A stretch of DNA of 64,000 nucleotides, from the NCBI GenBank assembly GCA_020634625.1, contig JACKBJ010000002.1:124001-188000 (forward strand), in the 5' to 3' direction. The position numbers and the translations under genes are program-made. This DNA comes from Caldilineae bacterium. GTDB taxonomy: Bacteria; Chloroflexota; Anaerolineae; Epilineales; Epilineaceae. The notes beneath the pieces were generated by a model. The model ran no database searches. It was not told the DNA's origin and was given only the letters and a program-made list of their open reading frames with translations. Shown piece by piece: positions 33,904 through 43,459 of this stretch; the first letter of the stretch is position 1; every line of letters begins with the position of its first letter.

Positions 33904-34152
33904 GTGATCCGTGCTCAGATCCAGTTCGAGAAAGAGCAGATGGAGGCCCTTCGCCGCATGTCGGCCGAGGAGGGGCTCTCGGTAGCCGCCCTGGTCCGAC
34001 GAAGCGTCGATGTCCTGATATCGAGCCGGAGTCGGACGCCGGATGACGAGTTGCGCCGGCGCGCGCTGGCTGCGGCCGGTCGCTTCGCCTCGGGCCGCGG
34101 CGACCTGGCGGACGAACACGACCGTTATCTCGAGGAGGCCTTCGGGGCATGA
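33904..34152 (+). CDS. vapB: VapB-type ribbon-helix-helix antitoxin
   Basis: The 82-residue protein begins MIRAQIQFEKEQMEALRRM, the beta-strand and first helix of a ribbon-helix-helix DNA-binding domain. The second helix is SVAALVRRSVDVLI. The C-terminal 40 residues are the expected toxin-binding tail. It would neutralise the PIN-domain toxin and repress the operon. The start is GTG 33904 with GGGAG upstream. Its TGA overlaps the toxin ATG. Confidence 0.85.
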   Translation: MIRAQIQFEKEQMEALRRMSAEEGLSVAALVRRSVDVLISSRSRTPDDELRRRALAAAGRFASGRGDLADEHDRYLEEAFGA

Positions 34153-34577
34153 GGGTCTTCGTAGACACTTCGGCCTGGCTCGCCGTCCTGGATCGAGACG
34201 ACCAGCGGCATGCGCTGGCTCGCCGTATCTGGGCCGCCCTGCTCGAGGGTCGACACGAACTGGTGACGAGCAGCTACGTGTTGGTCGAGACCCTCGCTCT
34301 GATCCAGCGGCGGCTGGGCATGGAGGCCTTCCGTGTCTTTCATACCGACATCCATCCCCTGGTGGATGTGATCTGGGTCGAGGGCGAACTGCATCGATCG
34401 GCGGCGGAGCAGGTGCTGACGGCCAATCAGCGCCGGCTCAGCCTCGTGGACTGCAGCAGCTTCGTCGTGCTCCAAGCTGGCGAGGCGGATCTCGTCTTCG
34501 CCTTCGACCGCCACTTCGACGAGCGAGGCTATCCCTGCCTACCCTCGCCACGCATCGCGGGGACCACCGAGGGCTGA
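34149..34577 (+). CDS. vapC: VapC-type PIN-domain ribonuclease toxin
   Basis: The 142-residue PIN-domain nuclease has the conserved acidic cluster: D6 in FVDTSAW, E47 in VLVETLA, D101 in SLVDCSS and D120 in FAFDRHF. These residues coordinate Mg2+ for RNA cleavage, in most studied cases of tRNA or rRNA. It overlaps the antitoxin stop in ATGA, the standard VapBC arrangement. The toxin appears intact. Confidence 0.9.
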   Translation: MRVFVDTSAWLAVLDRDDQRHALARRIWAALLEGRHELVTSSYVLVETLALIQRRLGMEAFRVFHTDIHPLVDVIWVEGELHRSAAEQVLTANQRRLSLVDCSSFVVLQAGEADLVFAFDRHFDERGYPCLPSPRIAGTTEG

Positions 34578-34630
34578 GCCCGAGCCTCGGACCGCCGCGG
34601 CGGCCGTAACGAAGCGCTGGCGCGCGCGTC

Positions 34631-37600
34631 ATGAGTTCGTGCATGCCTCGATCCCCCGCCGGCAACCCTATCCAGGCGACGCGGCCGCGCCTCGGCCCGT
34701 CCCGGACGGCCATCCTGTTGGCCGTCGGCTTCGCGTTGGGAGGCCTCCTGGTCCTTGCGGCGGCCGCTGCGCGCGCCCGGGCCGTCGGGCCGGCGGCCTT
34801 CGATTCGAGCGCCTCGGATCCGACGGGGCTCGACGCCGGCCTCGCCGGCCTCGCCGCGGCCCCCGCCGGCCTCGACGACACCCCCACCGACTCCGCCGCC
34901 CCCGCCAGCCTCGCGCAGGAGCCACTTCCCGGTGCCTTGCCCGAGCGCTACGCCCTGGCCACCAGCTGGCCCAGCGACCTGCCCTATGCCGGCGTCCATC
35001 AGCCCGAAGGCCTGGACATCGCCGAGGACGGCATCATCCTGGTCGCCGAGCGGGGCAACCACCGGGTATCGGCCTGGGGCCTGAACAGCGGGCTCAAGGG
35101 TCAGATCGGCAGCCTCGGCGCTGGTGAGGGGCAGTTCGACGCGCCCGAGGATGTGGCCATCGTGCCCGGCGGGAGCCGGATCTACGTCGCCGACACCGGC
35201 AACCGCCGCGTGGTGGCGCTGCAGCGCGGCTGGGCTGGCTTCGACCTGTCGCTGCGCTGGGTCGCCGCCTGGGAGGACGTCGGCCTGCCGCGGGGCATCG
35301 CCGCCGACCGCGATGGCAGGGTCTACGTCTCGGACGCCGAGGGGCACCGGATCCTCGTCTTCGATGCCGAGGGCAACCGGCTGGCTGCCTGGGGTGGCTT
35401 CGGCCGCGCGCCGGGCGCCCTGGATACGCCGCTGGGCCTCTCGGTCGAGCCGGGCGGGCGGCTGCACATCGCCGACAGTGGCAACCAGCGCGTGCTGACC
35501 TGGGACCTCGACGGCAACGTCATCTCGATGCTGCGCCTGGACAACGTCGGGCAACCCGGCGGCGTGCCCTACGACGTCGGCGTCGACGAGAAGGGCGACA
35601 CCTACGTGAGCGTGGAACGCGGGGTCCTGCGCTTTCGCGCCGCCACCGGCTACGCCGAGACCCTGTCGCCGCTGCGCCTGGTCGAACGCGCGGGCTGCCG
35701 TTGCTACCAGTGTGGGGGGAACACCAGCCCCCAATGCTGTCCGGCCGAGTACGCGCCGGCGCCGGCCAGCCACGAGGGCACGCGCCGCCTGGCGGTCCAC
35801 TTCGAGCACGGCATCTTTTTCAGCTACGCGCCCGAGCTGCGCTTCGACGATCGGATCGTGGCGCTGCCCCGCCGTGGCTTCGACAGCGCCTTCCCCTTGG
35901 CCAGCTGCGCGACCGGTCCAGATTGGCGGAAGGTCTACGACCCGACCCGCATCGACGCCGGCCAGGACCCGGCCGCCGCTCAGGTGCTCGACACCTCCGG
36001 TCTGCTTCGCTTCTACCGTCAGAGCGGCGCCTGGTACGACGGACGCAACATCTTTCGGGGGGGGCCGGGCATCGACATCGCCGCCGATCCGGTCGAGGCC
36101 GACTACACCTATGTCCTGACCGGCAATCAGGTCCAGGTGTCCTGGCGGCGCTGCTTCCTGGGTTGTCCACCGCATCCGACGGAGGCCCTGGACGAACGCC
36201 AACGCCAGCGACGCAACGACAAGACCGGCGACCTGGAGCCCGACTTCCGTTGGTGGCTGACAGCCTTGGCCTCGGGAGCGGGCAAGCAATGGGCGGTCCT
36301 GGATGCCGGGCTCCAGCGCGTGATCCTGCGCGGTCCCTGGCGGGTGCAACAACCCATTACTGGCGCCTTCTGCGACGGCGCCGCCAACTGCCAGCTGCTG
36401 CCGATGGCCTGGCTGGAAGCGCCGCTCGTCGCCGCGGTCTCGCTCAACCGACCCAGCGCCCCCTTCCGCGCCTTTCGCGACCTGGCCTACGACAGCCGCG
36501 GCAACCTGCGGGTGCTGACCGCCGACGGCGAGGTCCAGACCTTCGATGCGCGCGGCCGCGATGCCGAGCCGATCCAGCTGGCGGGCCTGCGCGGCCGGGC
36601 GCTCGAGGCCCTGGCCGCCGGCTTCGACGAGAACGGGGTGACCCTCTTCACGCTCTCGGCCGACGGCTGGGCCTTCAAGCACGATGCCGCCGGCCGCATG
36701 CTGGCGGCCTGGGAGCTGGAGGCGGAGGCTGGCCCCGGCCGCTACCGCGACCTGACGGTCGACGGCCTCGGCCGGGTGCTGATCCCCGACGGCGATGCCA
36801 ACCGCATCCTCGTCTTCGACCGCCTGCCCACCCAGCCCAGCGAGGCACCGCCCGACCCGCGCGGCGAGGCCTGCCGGATCACCACCAGCAAGGGCGCCAC
36901 CCCCGGCCGCCTGGCACTCGGCGAGACCACCGAGGTCCGCCTCTCCCTGGCCGCCGACTGCGGCCCGGCCTGGGATGCCCTGGACGTCGTGCTCAGCATC
37001 GACCAGAGCTGCCAGATGGGCGGCGAGCGCCTGGCCGCCGCCCGCGCCGCCGGCAACGCCCTCATCGACGCCCTGCGCGTCGAGGCCGACCGCCTGGCCC
37101 TGGTCGGCTTCAACGACGAAGCCGATGGCGCCCGACTGCTGGTCCCGCTCACCGACGACAAGCAGGCCCTGCGCGAGGCCTTGGCCAGCCTCTCGACCGA
37201 ATGCCTGCCGCCGATCTTCTACCCCGAGCGCCGCTACGACGCGCGCAACGCCGCCGGCCTGCGCGCCGGCGGCGAGGCCCTCTTCGGCCCGGCGGGCCGA
37301 CCCGCGGCCGGCAAGGTGCTGGTCCTGGTCTCGGCCAGCAGCATCGACCGCGAGCAGGCCGAGCGCCTCTTCGGTCGCAGCCTGCCCGGCAGCCTCGCCG
37401 CGCCGGTCAGCGATCGCGAGCACGCGCTCTGGGAGGCCTGGCGGCTCTGGGCCAGGGGTGCCCGCATCTACAGCGTCGGCGTCGGCCTGCCCGCCCAGCG
37501 CCTCGGCATGCCGGCGCCGCCAGCGCCCGACCTGCAGTCCAGCCAGCCGCCCGACGAGGGCCTGCTGGCCGCCCTGGCCAACCCGCCATCCGGCTACCGC

Positions 37601-38695
37601 AAGGCCGAGTCCCCGGCCGACCTGGCCGGCATCGCCAACGACATCGGCCTGACCCTGTCCGACCGACGCCTGTTCCAGTCCCTGGTCATCACCGACCGTG
37701 TGCCGATCAACATGCGCCTGCTTCCGGGCAGCATCAGCCCGCCGGCGACCCTCATCCCCGATCCCGACCCCGCCTCGAGCGCCCTCTTGCGCTGGGACCT
37801 CGGTCCCGTCGCCCTCGGTGCCGCGCCCCCCAGCCTGTCCTACCTCCTCGAGCCCTTGCAGTCCGGCCGCCACCCGACCAACGTCGAGGCCCTCGCCAGC
37901 TATACGGATGGCCTCGACTACGCTGGCCGGGCTCGTTTTCCCGTGCCCGAGGTCGAGGTCATCGGCGCCACCGAGACGCCTAGCCCCTCGCCTTCGCCCG
38001 AAGCCTCCGCGACGCCCCGCGATACGGGCACCTCGACGCCGACCGGGACGCTGCCGCCCTCGCCGACCCGACCCAGCGCCACCCCGCGACCGACCGGCCC
38101 GCCGCGGCCGATCCACCTGCCCATCCTCTTCCGCGAGCAATGCGTGCCCAAGGCGCGGCCGGTCGATGTGGCGCTGGTCATCGACACCTCCTCCTCGATG
38201 AACGGCGCCAAGCTCGCGGCCGCGCGATCGGCCGGGCGCAGCTTCGTGGCCCTGCTCGACCCGAGCCGCGATCGGGCCAGCATCGTCGGCTTCGACAACG
38301 AGGCCCGGCTGGCCCAGCCGCTGACCGGTGACCAGGCCGCCCTGGGCCGGGCCCTGGATGGGCTGGCGACGGCGGTGGGCACGCGAATCGATCTGGGCCT
38401 CTGGACGGCGCTGGGCGAGCTCACCGGCGCCAACCGTCGGGCCGAGGCCGACCGGGTCATCGTCCTGCTCACCGACGGCCGGCCCCAGCTGGGCACCGAG
38501 CCGGCCATGCGGGCCGCCGCCCAGCTGGCCCGCGACGTGGGCGTGGCCACCTACGTCATCGGCCTCGGCGAGGACGTGCTGCCCGAAGTCCTGCGCGAGA
38601 TCGCCGGCGCCGAATCGCGCGTCTACCTGGCCCCGGACGGGGCCGCCCTCTCCGCCATCTACCGCGACATCGCCCGACTGATCCCCTGCCGCTAG
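34631..38695 (+). CDS. Large surface protein: NHL propeller, two vWA domains and Thr/Pro-rich linker
   Basis: The 1354-residue protein has an N-terminal membrane or signal segment (about 28-50). An NHL-type propeller follows (about 110-340, with GNHRVSAWG, RIYVADTGNRRVVAL and RLHIADSGNQRVLTW). A cysteine-rich insert (CRCYQCGGN...CC) lies at about 355-375. The first vWA domain (about 785-975) has DQSCQ at the metal site (D791), so the usual DxSxS is incomplete. The second (about 1175-1354) has intact DTSSS (D1185) and LLTDGRP. Between them lie a beta-sandwich repeat region and a Thr/Pro/Ser-rich linker ending IHLPILF. It is paralogous to the fragment at 2-343. A role in adhesion or binding is inferred. 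Confidence 0.85.
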   Translation: MSSCMPRSPAGNPIQATRPRLGPSRTAILLAVGFALGGLLVLAAAAARARAVGPAAFDSSASDPTGLDAGLAGLAAAPAGLDDTPTDSAAPASLAQEPLPGALPERYALATSWPSDLPYAGVHQPEGLDIAEDGIILVAERGNHRVSAWGLNSGLKGQIGSLGAGEGQFDAPEDVAIVPGGSRIYVADTGNRRVVALQRGWAGFDLSLRWVAAWEDVGLPRGIAADRDGRVYVSDAEGHRILVFDAEGNRLAAWGGFGRAPGALDTPLGLSVEPGGRLHIADSGNQRVLTWDLDGNVISMLRLDNVGQPGGVPYDVGVDEKGDTYVSVERGVLRFRAATGYAETLSPLRLVERAGCRCYQCGGNTSPQCCPAEYAPAPASHEGTRRLAVHFEHGIFFSYAPELRFDDRIVALPRRGFDSAFPLASCATGPDWRKVYDPTRIDAGQDPAAAQVLDTSGLLRFYRQSGAWYDGRNIFRGGPGIDIAADPVEADYTYVLTGNQVQVSWRRCFLGCPPHPTEALDERQRQRRNDKTGDLEPDFRWWLTALASGAGKQWAVLDAGLQRVILRGPWRVQQPITGAFCDGAANCQLLPMAWLEAPLVAAVSLNRPSAPFRAFRDLAYDSRGNLRVLTADGEVQTFDARGRDAEPIQLAGLRGRALEALAAGFDENGVTLFTLSADGWAFKHDAAGRMLAAWELEAEAGPGRYRDLTVDGLGRVLIPDGDANRILVFDRLPTQPSEAPPDPRGEACRITTSKGATPGRLALGETTEVRLSLAADCGPAWDALDVVLSIDQSCQMGGERLAAARAAGNALIDALRVEADRLALVGFNDEADGARLLVPLTDDKQALREALASLSTECLPPIFYPERRYDARNAAGLRAGGEALFGPAGRPAAGKVLVLVSASSIDREQAERLFGRSLPGSLAAPVSDREHALWEAWRLWARGARIYSVGVGLPAQRLGMPAPPAPDLQSSQPPDEGLLAALANPPSGYRKAESPADLAGIANDIGLTLSDRRLFQSLVITDRVPINMRLLPGSISPPATLIPDPDPASSALLRWDLGPVALGAAPPSLSYLLEPLQSGRHPTNVEALASYTDGLDYAGRARFPVPEVEVIGATETPSPSPSPEASATPRDTGTSTPTGTLPPSPTRPSATPRPTGPPRPIHLPILFREQCVPKARPVDVALVIDTSSSMNGAKLAAARSAGRSFVALLDPSRDRASIVGFDNEARLAQPLTGDQAALGRALDGLATAVGTRIDLGLWTALGELTGANRRAEADRVIVLLTDGRPQLGTEPAMRAAAQLARDVGVATYVIGLGEDVLPEVLREIAGAESRVYLAPDGAALSAIYRDIARLIPCR

Positions 38696-38868
38696 CCCGA
38701 CGCTGCATGCCGGCACTCGGCCTCGGGCCCGGACCGGTCGCCCCCGCGGGTCACTTTTGCGTTAATTGTCCACCACCGCGTCCACGGCCAGGTAAGAACC
38801 TGGACAGAAGCGGCGCCTGACCCCTCGATTGCTGAACAATACCTTCTCACTACCTGAACGGAGGCACC

Positions 38869-41403
38869 ATGAAGCAACGCTTTGCCCTGATCGGCGCCCT
38901 GGCCCTTTTGGTGGCCGTGGCCGCTCCGAGCCCCCGCCTGCTCCAGGCCGACGCGTCCTCGGAGCTGGCACGCCTGCGCGTCGCGCATGCTTCGCCCGAT
39001 GCGCCGGCCGTCGACATCCTGGTCGACGACGCGCTCGCCTTCGCCAACATCGACTTCGAGGATCTGACCGACTACGCCATCCTGCCCGCCGGCACCCACA
39101 CCATCAAGGTCGTTCCGACCGGCGCCACCGAGCCGGTGGTGATCGAGGCCGAGCTGACCCTGGCGGCCGAGACCGACTACACCGTCGCCGCCGCCGGCCT
39201 GCTGGCCGAGATCGCGCCGGTGGTCTTCGTCGACGACAACCGGCTGCCCGAGCCGGGCAAGGCGCACCTGCGCTTCGTCCACCTGTCGCCCGATGCGCCG
39301 GCCGTCGACATCGGCGTCAAGGACGGGCCGACGCTCTTCGAGAACGTGGCCTTCCCCGAAGCCGGCGCCTACGTCCCGGTCGACGCGGGCCGCTACACCC
39401 TCGAGGTCAGCCCGAGCGGTATGCCCGTGGTGGCGCTGGAGGTGCCCGACGTCGCGCTCGAGGCGGGTACCGTCTACACCGTCTTTGCCATGGGCCGCCT
39501 GGCGGACATGTCGCTGGAGCCGGTGATCGCTGTCGACGCCACGACGCCGGATCCGGGTCGGGCCCGCGTCCGGGTCGCGCATGCCTCGCCCGACGCGCCG
39601 GCCGTCGACATCCTGGTCGACGACGCGCTGGCCTTCTCGAACGCGTCCTTCGGCGCCATCACCGACTACGCCGAGCTGCCCGCCGGCACCCACACCATCA
39701 AGGTCGTTCCGACCGGCGCCACCGAGCCGGTGGTCATCGAGGCCGAGCTGACCCTGGCGGCCGAGACCGACTACACTGTCGCCGCCGCCGGCCTGCTGGC
39801 CGAGATCGCGCCGGTGGTCTTCGTCGACGACAACCGGCTGCCCGAGCCGGGCAAGGCGCACCTGCGCTTCGTCCACCTGTCGCCCGATGCGCCGGCGGTC
39901 GACATCGGCGTCAAGGACGGGCCGACGCTCTTCGAGAACGTGGCCTTCCCCGAGGCCGGCGCCTACGTCCCGGTCGACGCGGGCCGCTACACCCTCGAGG
40001 TCAGCCCGAGCGGTATGCCCGTGGTGGCGCTGGAGGTGCCCGACGTCGCGCTCGAGGCGGGTACCGTCTACACCGTCTTTGCCATGGGCCGCCTGGCGGA
40101 CATGTCGCTGGAGCCGGTGATCGCTGTCGACGCCACGACGCCGGATCCGGGTCGGGCCCGCGTCCGGGTCGCGCATGCCTCGCCCGACGCGCCGGCCGTC
40201 GACATCCTGGTCGACGACGCGCTGGCCTTCTCGAACGCGGCCTTCGGCGCCATCACCGACTACGCCGAGCTGCCCGCCGGCACCCACACCATCAAGGTCG
40301 TTCCGACCGGCGCCACCGAGCCGGTGGTCATCGAGGCCGAGCTGACCCTGGCGGCCGAGACCGACTACACCGTCGCCGCCGCCGGCCTGCTGGCCGAGAT
40401 CGCGCCGGTGGTCTTCGTCGACGACAACCGGCTGCCCGAGCCGGGCAAGGCGCACTTGCGCTTCGTCCACCTCTCGCCCGATGCGCCGGCGGTCGACATC
40501 GGCGTCAAGGACGGCCCGACGCTCTTCGAGAACGTGGCCTTCCCCGAGGCCGGCGCCTACGTCGCGGTCGACGCGGGCCGCTACACCCTCGAGGTCAGCC
40601 CGAGCGGTATGCCCGTGGTGGCGCTGGAGGTGCCCGACGTCGCGCTCGAGGCGGGTACCGTCTACACCGTCTTTGCCATGGGCCGCCTGGCGGACATGTC
40701 GCTGGAGCCGGTGATCGCTGTCGACGCCACGACGCCGGATCCGGGTCGGGCCCGCGTCCGGGTTGCGCATGCCTCGCCCGACGCGCCGGCCGTCGACATC
40801 CTGGTCGACGACGCGCTGGCCTTCTCGAACGCGGCCTTCGGCGCCATCACCGACTACGCCGAGCTGCCCGCCGGCACCCACACCATCAAGGTCGTTCCGA
40901 CCGGCGCCGCCGAGCCGGTGGTCATCGAGGCCGAGCTGACCCTGGCGGCCGAGACCGACTACACCGTCGCCGCCGCCGGCCTGCTGGCCGAGATCGCTCC
41001 GCTGGTCCTGGTGGACGACAACCGCCAGCCGGCAGCCGGCCAGGCGCATGTACGCTTCGTGCACGCCTCGCCCGATGCCCCGGCGGTGGACATCGCCGTC
41101 GCCGACGGCGGCCCGGTCCTCTTCGCGAACATCGCCTTCGGCGAGGTCGGCGCCTATCTGCCGGTCGGCGCGAACCGCTACGACCTGGAGGTGCGCCTGG
41201 CCGGCACCGACACGGTTGCCCTGACGGTGCCCGGCCTGAAGCTGGAGGCGGGCAAGGTCTACACCGTCTTCGCCATGGGGCTCGCCGGCGGCGAGCCCAG
41301 CCTGCGCGCCGTCGCGACCGTCGACGCCAGCTACCCCGACCTCACGCCACCGACGCCCGACGTCAACACGATCTACCTGCCGGCCCTCATGAAGTCGTAC
41401 TGA
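38869..41403 (+). CDS. Secreted DUF4397 repeat protein (eight domains)
   Basis: The 844-residue protein has a signal peptide ending near LLQADASS. Eight DUF4397-type domains follow, arranged as four tandem units of two domains (198 residues each). Each pair has alternating motifs, VAHASPDAPAVDILVDD and FVHLSPDAPAVDIGVKDG. The last half-unit differs, with FVHASPDAPAVDIAVADGG. The C-terminus is a short Pro/Thr stretch followed by IYLPALMKSY. GGAGG precedes the ATG by 6 bases. DUF4397 proteins are usually extracellular and of unknown function. Confidence 0.9.
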   Translation: MKQRFALIGALALLVAVAAPSPRLLQADASSELARLRVAHASPDAPAVDILVDDALAFANIDFEDLTDYAILPAGTHTIKVVPTGATEPVVIEAELTLAAETDYTVAAAGLLAEIAPVVFVDDNRLPEPGKAHLRFVHLSPDAPAVDIGVKDGPTLFENVAFPEAGAYVPVDAGRYTLEVSPSGMPVVALEVPDVALEAGTVYTVFAMGRLADMSLEPVIAVDATTPDPGRARVRVAHASPDAPAVDILVDDALAFSNASFGAITDYAELPAGTHTIKVVPTGATEPVVIEAELTLAAETDYTVAAAGLLAEIAPVVFVDDNRLPEPGKAHLRFVHLSPDAPAVDIGVKDGPTLFENVAFPEAGAYVPVDAGRYTLEVSPSGMPVVALEVPDVALEAGTVYTVFAMGRLADMSLEPVIAVDATTPDPGRARVRVAHASPDAPAVDILVDDALAFSNAAFGAITDYAELPAGTHTIKVVPTGATEPVVIEAELTLAAETDYTVAAAGLLAEIAPVVFVDDNRLPEPGKAHLRFVHLSPDAPAVDIGVKDGPTLFENVAFPEAGAYVAVDAGRYTLEVSPSGMPVVALEVPDVALEAGTVYTVFAMGRLADMSLEPVIAVDATTPDPGRARVRVAHASPDAPAVDILVDDALAFSNAAFGAITDYAELPAGTHTIKVVPTGAAEPVVIEAELTLAAETDYTVAAAGLLAEIAPLVLVDDNRQPAAGQAHVRFVHASPDAPAVDIAVADGGPVLFANIAFGEVGAYLPVGANRYDLEVRLAGTDTVALTVPGLKLEAGKVYTVFAMGLAGGEPSLRAVATVDASYPDLTPPTPDVNTIYLPALMKSY
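38980..41355 (+). repeat. Four in-frame tandem 594-base repeats
   Basis: Units begin at 38980, 39574, 40168 and 40762, exactly 594 bases apart. Units 2 and 3 and most of 1 and 4 are nearly identical at the nucleotide level, silent sites included. The second half of unit 4 has diverged. This suggests recent duplication or gene conversion. Confidence 0.95.
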
Positions 41404-41452
41404 TCGAAGCCTCCGTCCATCGTTGAACGAACGCTGAGCCCATCCGCAATCC

Positions 41453-41486
41453 GGCCGCGGCGCCCCACCCCGGGGGCGCCGCGGCC
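41453..41486 (+). terminator. Strong hairpin after the DUF4397 gene
   Basis: A perfect 14-bp stem (41453-41466 with 41473-41486) closes a 6-base loop 50 bases after the stop. No T run follows, so it may be a terminator or an mRNA-stabilising 3' structure. Confidence 0.55.
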
Positions 41487-41813
41487 AGTTCAAGCACCGG
41501 AGGCAGGTGCTGCCCCCGGTCGCCGCTGTCTCCTTCCGCCCTACTCCCCCTCGCCACCCGACGAGGTGGGCGTGCCCTGGGGCGCGATCACGCCTGTCCG
41601 AGGCTCAGACCGCCGCCCCGAGCGACGAAAGGCCGCATGAGGGCGCCTGCGGCCCTACGTCACGCCATCCGCCCACCGAGTTCGTGAGCGCGCCCCAGGG
41701 CATGCCCGCCTCGTCGCGACCCCGGTCGTCGCACCATCCTTCCGCCTTTCTGCCGCCTCAACGCCCTGCCGCCTCATCGCCCTGCCGCCCCGCCACCCCG
41801 CCACCCACCAAGC
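41487..41813. other. 327-base gap with C-rich low-complexity DNA
   Basis: No gene is seen. The right end (about 41750-41813) is made of short C-rich near-repeats around CGCCCTGCCGCC, next to the GH88/105-like gene stop. Confidence 0.4.
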
Positions 41814-43148
41814 TCACGGCGCCGCCTCCGCCGCCGCCTCCGCCATGATCAAGTACAGCCCCTGCCCATACGGCTTGATCGCATCGAACGGCACCTGGCC
41901 GTAAACCTCGATCGAAGGCGCCACCCCGGTACCCGTCGACACCCGCGTCAGCGTCCCGTCCTCGGCCACCAGCGCGTCCACCGCCCGGGCCGCCGTCAAC
42001 CCGACCGATCGCAGCCGCCCATCGACCCAGCCGGCCTCGCTCGCGCGCAGCATCGCCGCCGCGATCGCCGCGCTGCCGGAGCTCTCTTCGTAGAAATCGT
42101 TGCGCGTCACGACCGTATGCCACAACCCGGACCGCGCCTGAAGCACCGCCAGCCCGGTCAGCTGCCGCTCCAGGCGCGCCCGCAGCTGGGCCTGCCAATA
42201 GCCGTCCTCCGGCAGCCAGCGCAGCGCCTCCGTCGTCGCCAGCGCCGCCCAGCCGTTGCCGCGGGCCCACTGCGCCGCCGACAGATGCGGCTGCAGCCCG
42301 GCCCGGAAGTCCGACAGGTCCCAGCCGTGGAACCAGCGCCCGCTGGCCGGATCCTGAAGCCGTCGCGCGTGCGCCAACAGCTCGTCGACCGCCAGGCTCA
42401 GACAGCTGGCGCAGCCCTGCTGGGCGCCGTAGCGCGCCAGGAGCGGCACGCTCACGATCAGCGTGTCGTCCCAGAGCTGGTCGTCATAGTGGGCCAGCGT
42501 GCCGTGGACCCGCGGCGCTCGGTTCATCAGGTAGTCCACCGATCGGCGGGCGACCGCCAGGTAGCGTGGGTCCGGGCGCAGCTCGTAGAGCATGAGCGCC
42601 GCCCAGGCCGGCGTCGCCTGGTTTGGATGCGACAGGACCGGATCCGTCACCAGACGGGCGTCGAACCAGGCCGCCACCGCATCGAGCAGCGCCGGGTCCT
42701 CGGTCTGCCGGTAGGCCTGCATCAGGCCGGCCATGGCCACGCCGGCCTCCCAGTCCCAGACGTTGATCGCCGCGTCGGGCGCCTCGGTCATCGCCAGCGT
42801 GCGCGCCGCCACCCGCAGGCTGCGCTCGCGGGCGGCCGATTGGTCGATGACGCCGACCGCCGCCGGAGCTGGCGCGGCGCCCGAGGCTCCCGCGGCCTGC
42901 GCCGCTTCCGTCGGCCCCGCCGCGCGGGACGGAATCGTCGTGGCGGCGCCCGCCGCAGCCGCCACGACCCGCACGCTCGGGATCTCCAGGGCCGCCCGCG
43001 GGGCGAGCGGCCGGCTCGAACCGGCCAGCGGCAGCGCCCCGAGCAAAAACGCCACGAGCGGCGGCACCGCGAGTCGAAGGGCATGCCGGTCGCGGCATCC
43101 GCCGGCAACCTGGCGTCTCGCGTCCCGATCGGCTCTCGGATCGTGCAT
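41814..43148 (-). CDS. Secreted GH88/GH105-like unsaturated glycosyl hydrolase
   Basis: The 444-residue protein has an N-terminal signal-like segment (about 25-45) and an Ala-rich linker (about 60-100). An (alpha/alpha)6-barrel region follows. It carries the GH88/105 signature W-DDT (D227/D228 in LWDDTLIVSVPLL), WARGNGW (294-300) and YEESSGSAA. Family members remove unsaturated uronic or rhamnogalacturonyl residues from oligosaccharides by hydration. The exact substrate is unknown. The ATG at 43148 lacks an obvious Shine-Dalgarno. The tRNA gene lies upstream on the same strand, separated by a terminator. Confidence 0.8.
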   Translation of the reverse strand: MHDPRADRDARRQVAGGCRDRHALRLAVPPLVAFLLGALPLAGSSRPLAPRAALEIPSVRVVAAAAGAATTIPSRAAGPTEAAQAAGASGAAPAPAAVGVIDQSAARERSLRVAARTLAMTEAPDAAINVWDWEAGVAMAGLMQAYRQTEDPALLDAVAAWFDARLVTDPVLSHPNQATPAWAALMLYELRPDPRYLAVARRSVDYLMNRAPRVHGTLAHYDDQLWDDTLIVSVPLLARYGAQQGCASCLSLAVDELLAHARRLQDPASGRWFHGWDLSDFRAGLQPHLSAAQWARGNGWAALATTEALRWLPEDGYWQAQLRARLERQLTGLAVLQARSGLWHTVVTRNDFYEESSGSAAIAAAMLRASEAGWVDGRLRSVGLTAARAVDALVAEDGTLTRVSTGTGVAPSIEVYGQVPFDAIKPYGQGLYLIMAEAAAEAAP

Positions 43149-43242
43149 GGCCCAACTTTACAGGAAGCGGGACTGAACGGCCCCGCGCGAGCCGGTTGGA
43201 GACATGACGCAGGACCGCGAGGCTGGCTTGCAGTGGCGCCAT

Positions 43243-43287
43243 GCAAACGAGCAGCCCACGCGCCGAAGCGGTGGGCTGCTCGTTTGC
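43243..43287 (-). terminator. Terminator of the tRNA-Ala gene
   Basis: A perfect 17-bp stem (43243-43259 with 43271-43287) with an 11-base loop begins 11 bases after the tRNA 3' end. The descending arm ends CGTTTGC. Confidence 0.7.
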
Positions 43288-43297
43288 GAGGCATCAG

Positions 43298-43370
<73 letters not shown>

Positions 43371-43381
43371 GGAAGACCGAT

Positions 43382-43411
43382 ATTATAGGACGGTGCCGCC
43401 GGCGAGGTCAA
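43382..43411 (-). promoter_or_regulatory. Promoter of the tRNA-Ala gene
   Basis: On the minus strand, TTGACC (43406-43411), an 18-base spacer and a perfect TATAAT (43382-43387) lie 11 bases before the tRNA 5' end. Confidence 0.85.
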
Positions 43412-43459
43412 CCATGACGCAGGGCTTCGGTCGGTCGCCGCTCGGCGCCTGGCTGCCGC

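Noticed and set aside
34529..38716. Long open frame opposite the NHL/vWA gene (and similar frames opposite 368-2503, 2493-4997, 11489-14143, 24706-27408, 31518-33656)
   Set aside because: Stop codons are rare in high-G+C DNA. The translations are low-complexity shadows with no domain motifs, and the sense frames encode clear proteins.
38980..41355. CRISPR or non-coding satellite interpretation of the 594-base repeats
   Set aside because: The units are in frame, contiguous without spacers, and encode complete DUF4397 domains.
41750..41813. C-rich short repeats as a mobile-element end or attachment site
   Set aside because: Repeats are imperfect, with no flanking duplication, integrase or tRNA overlap. 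They look like slippage in C-rich DNA.
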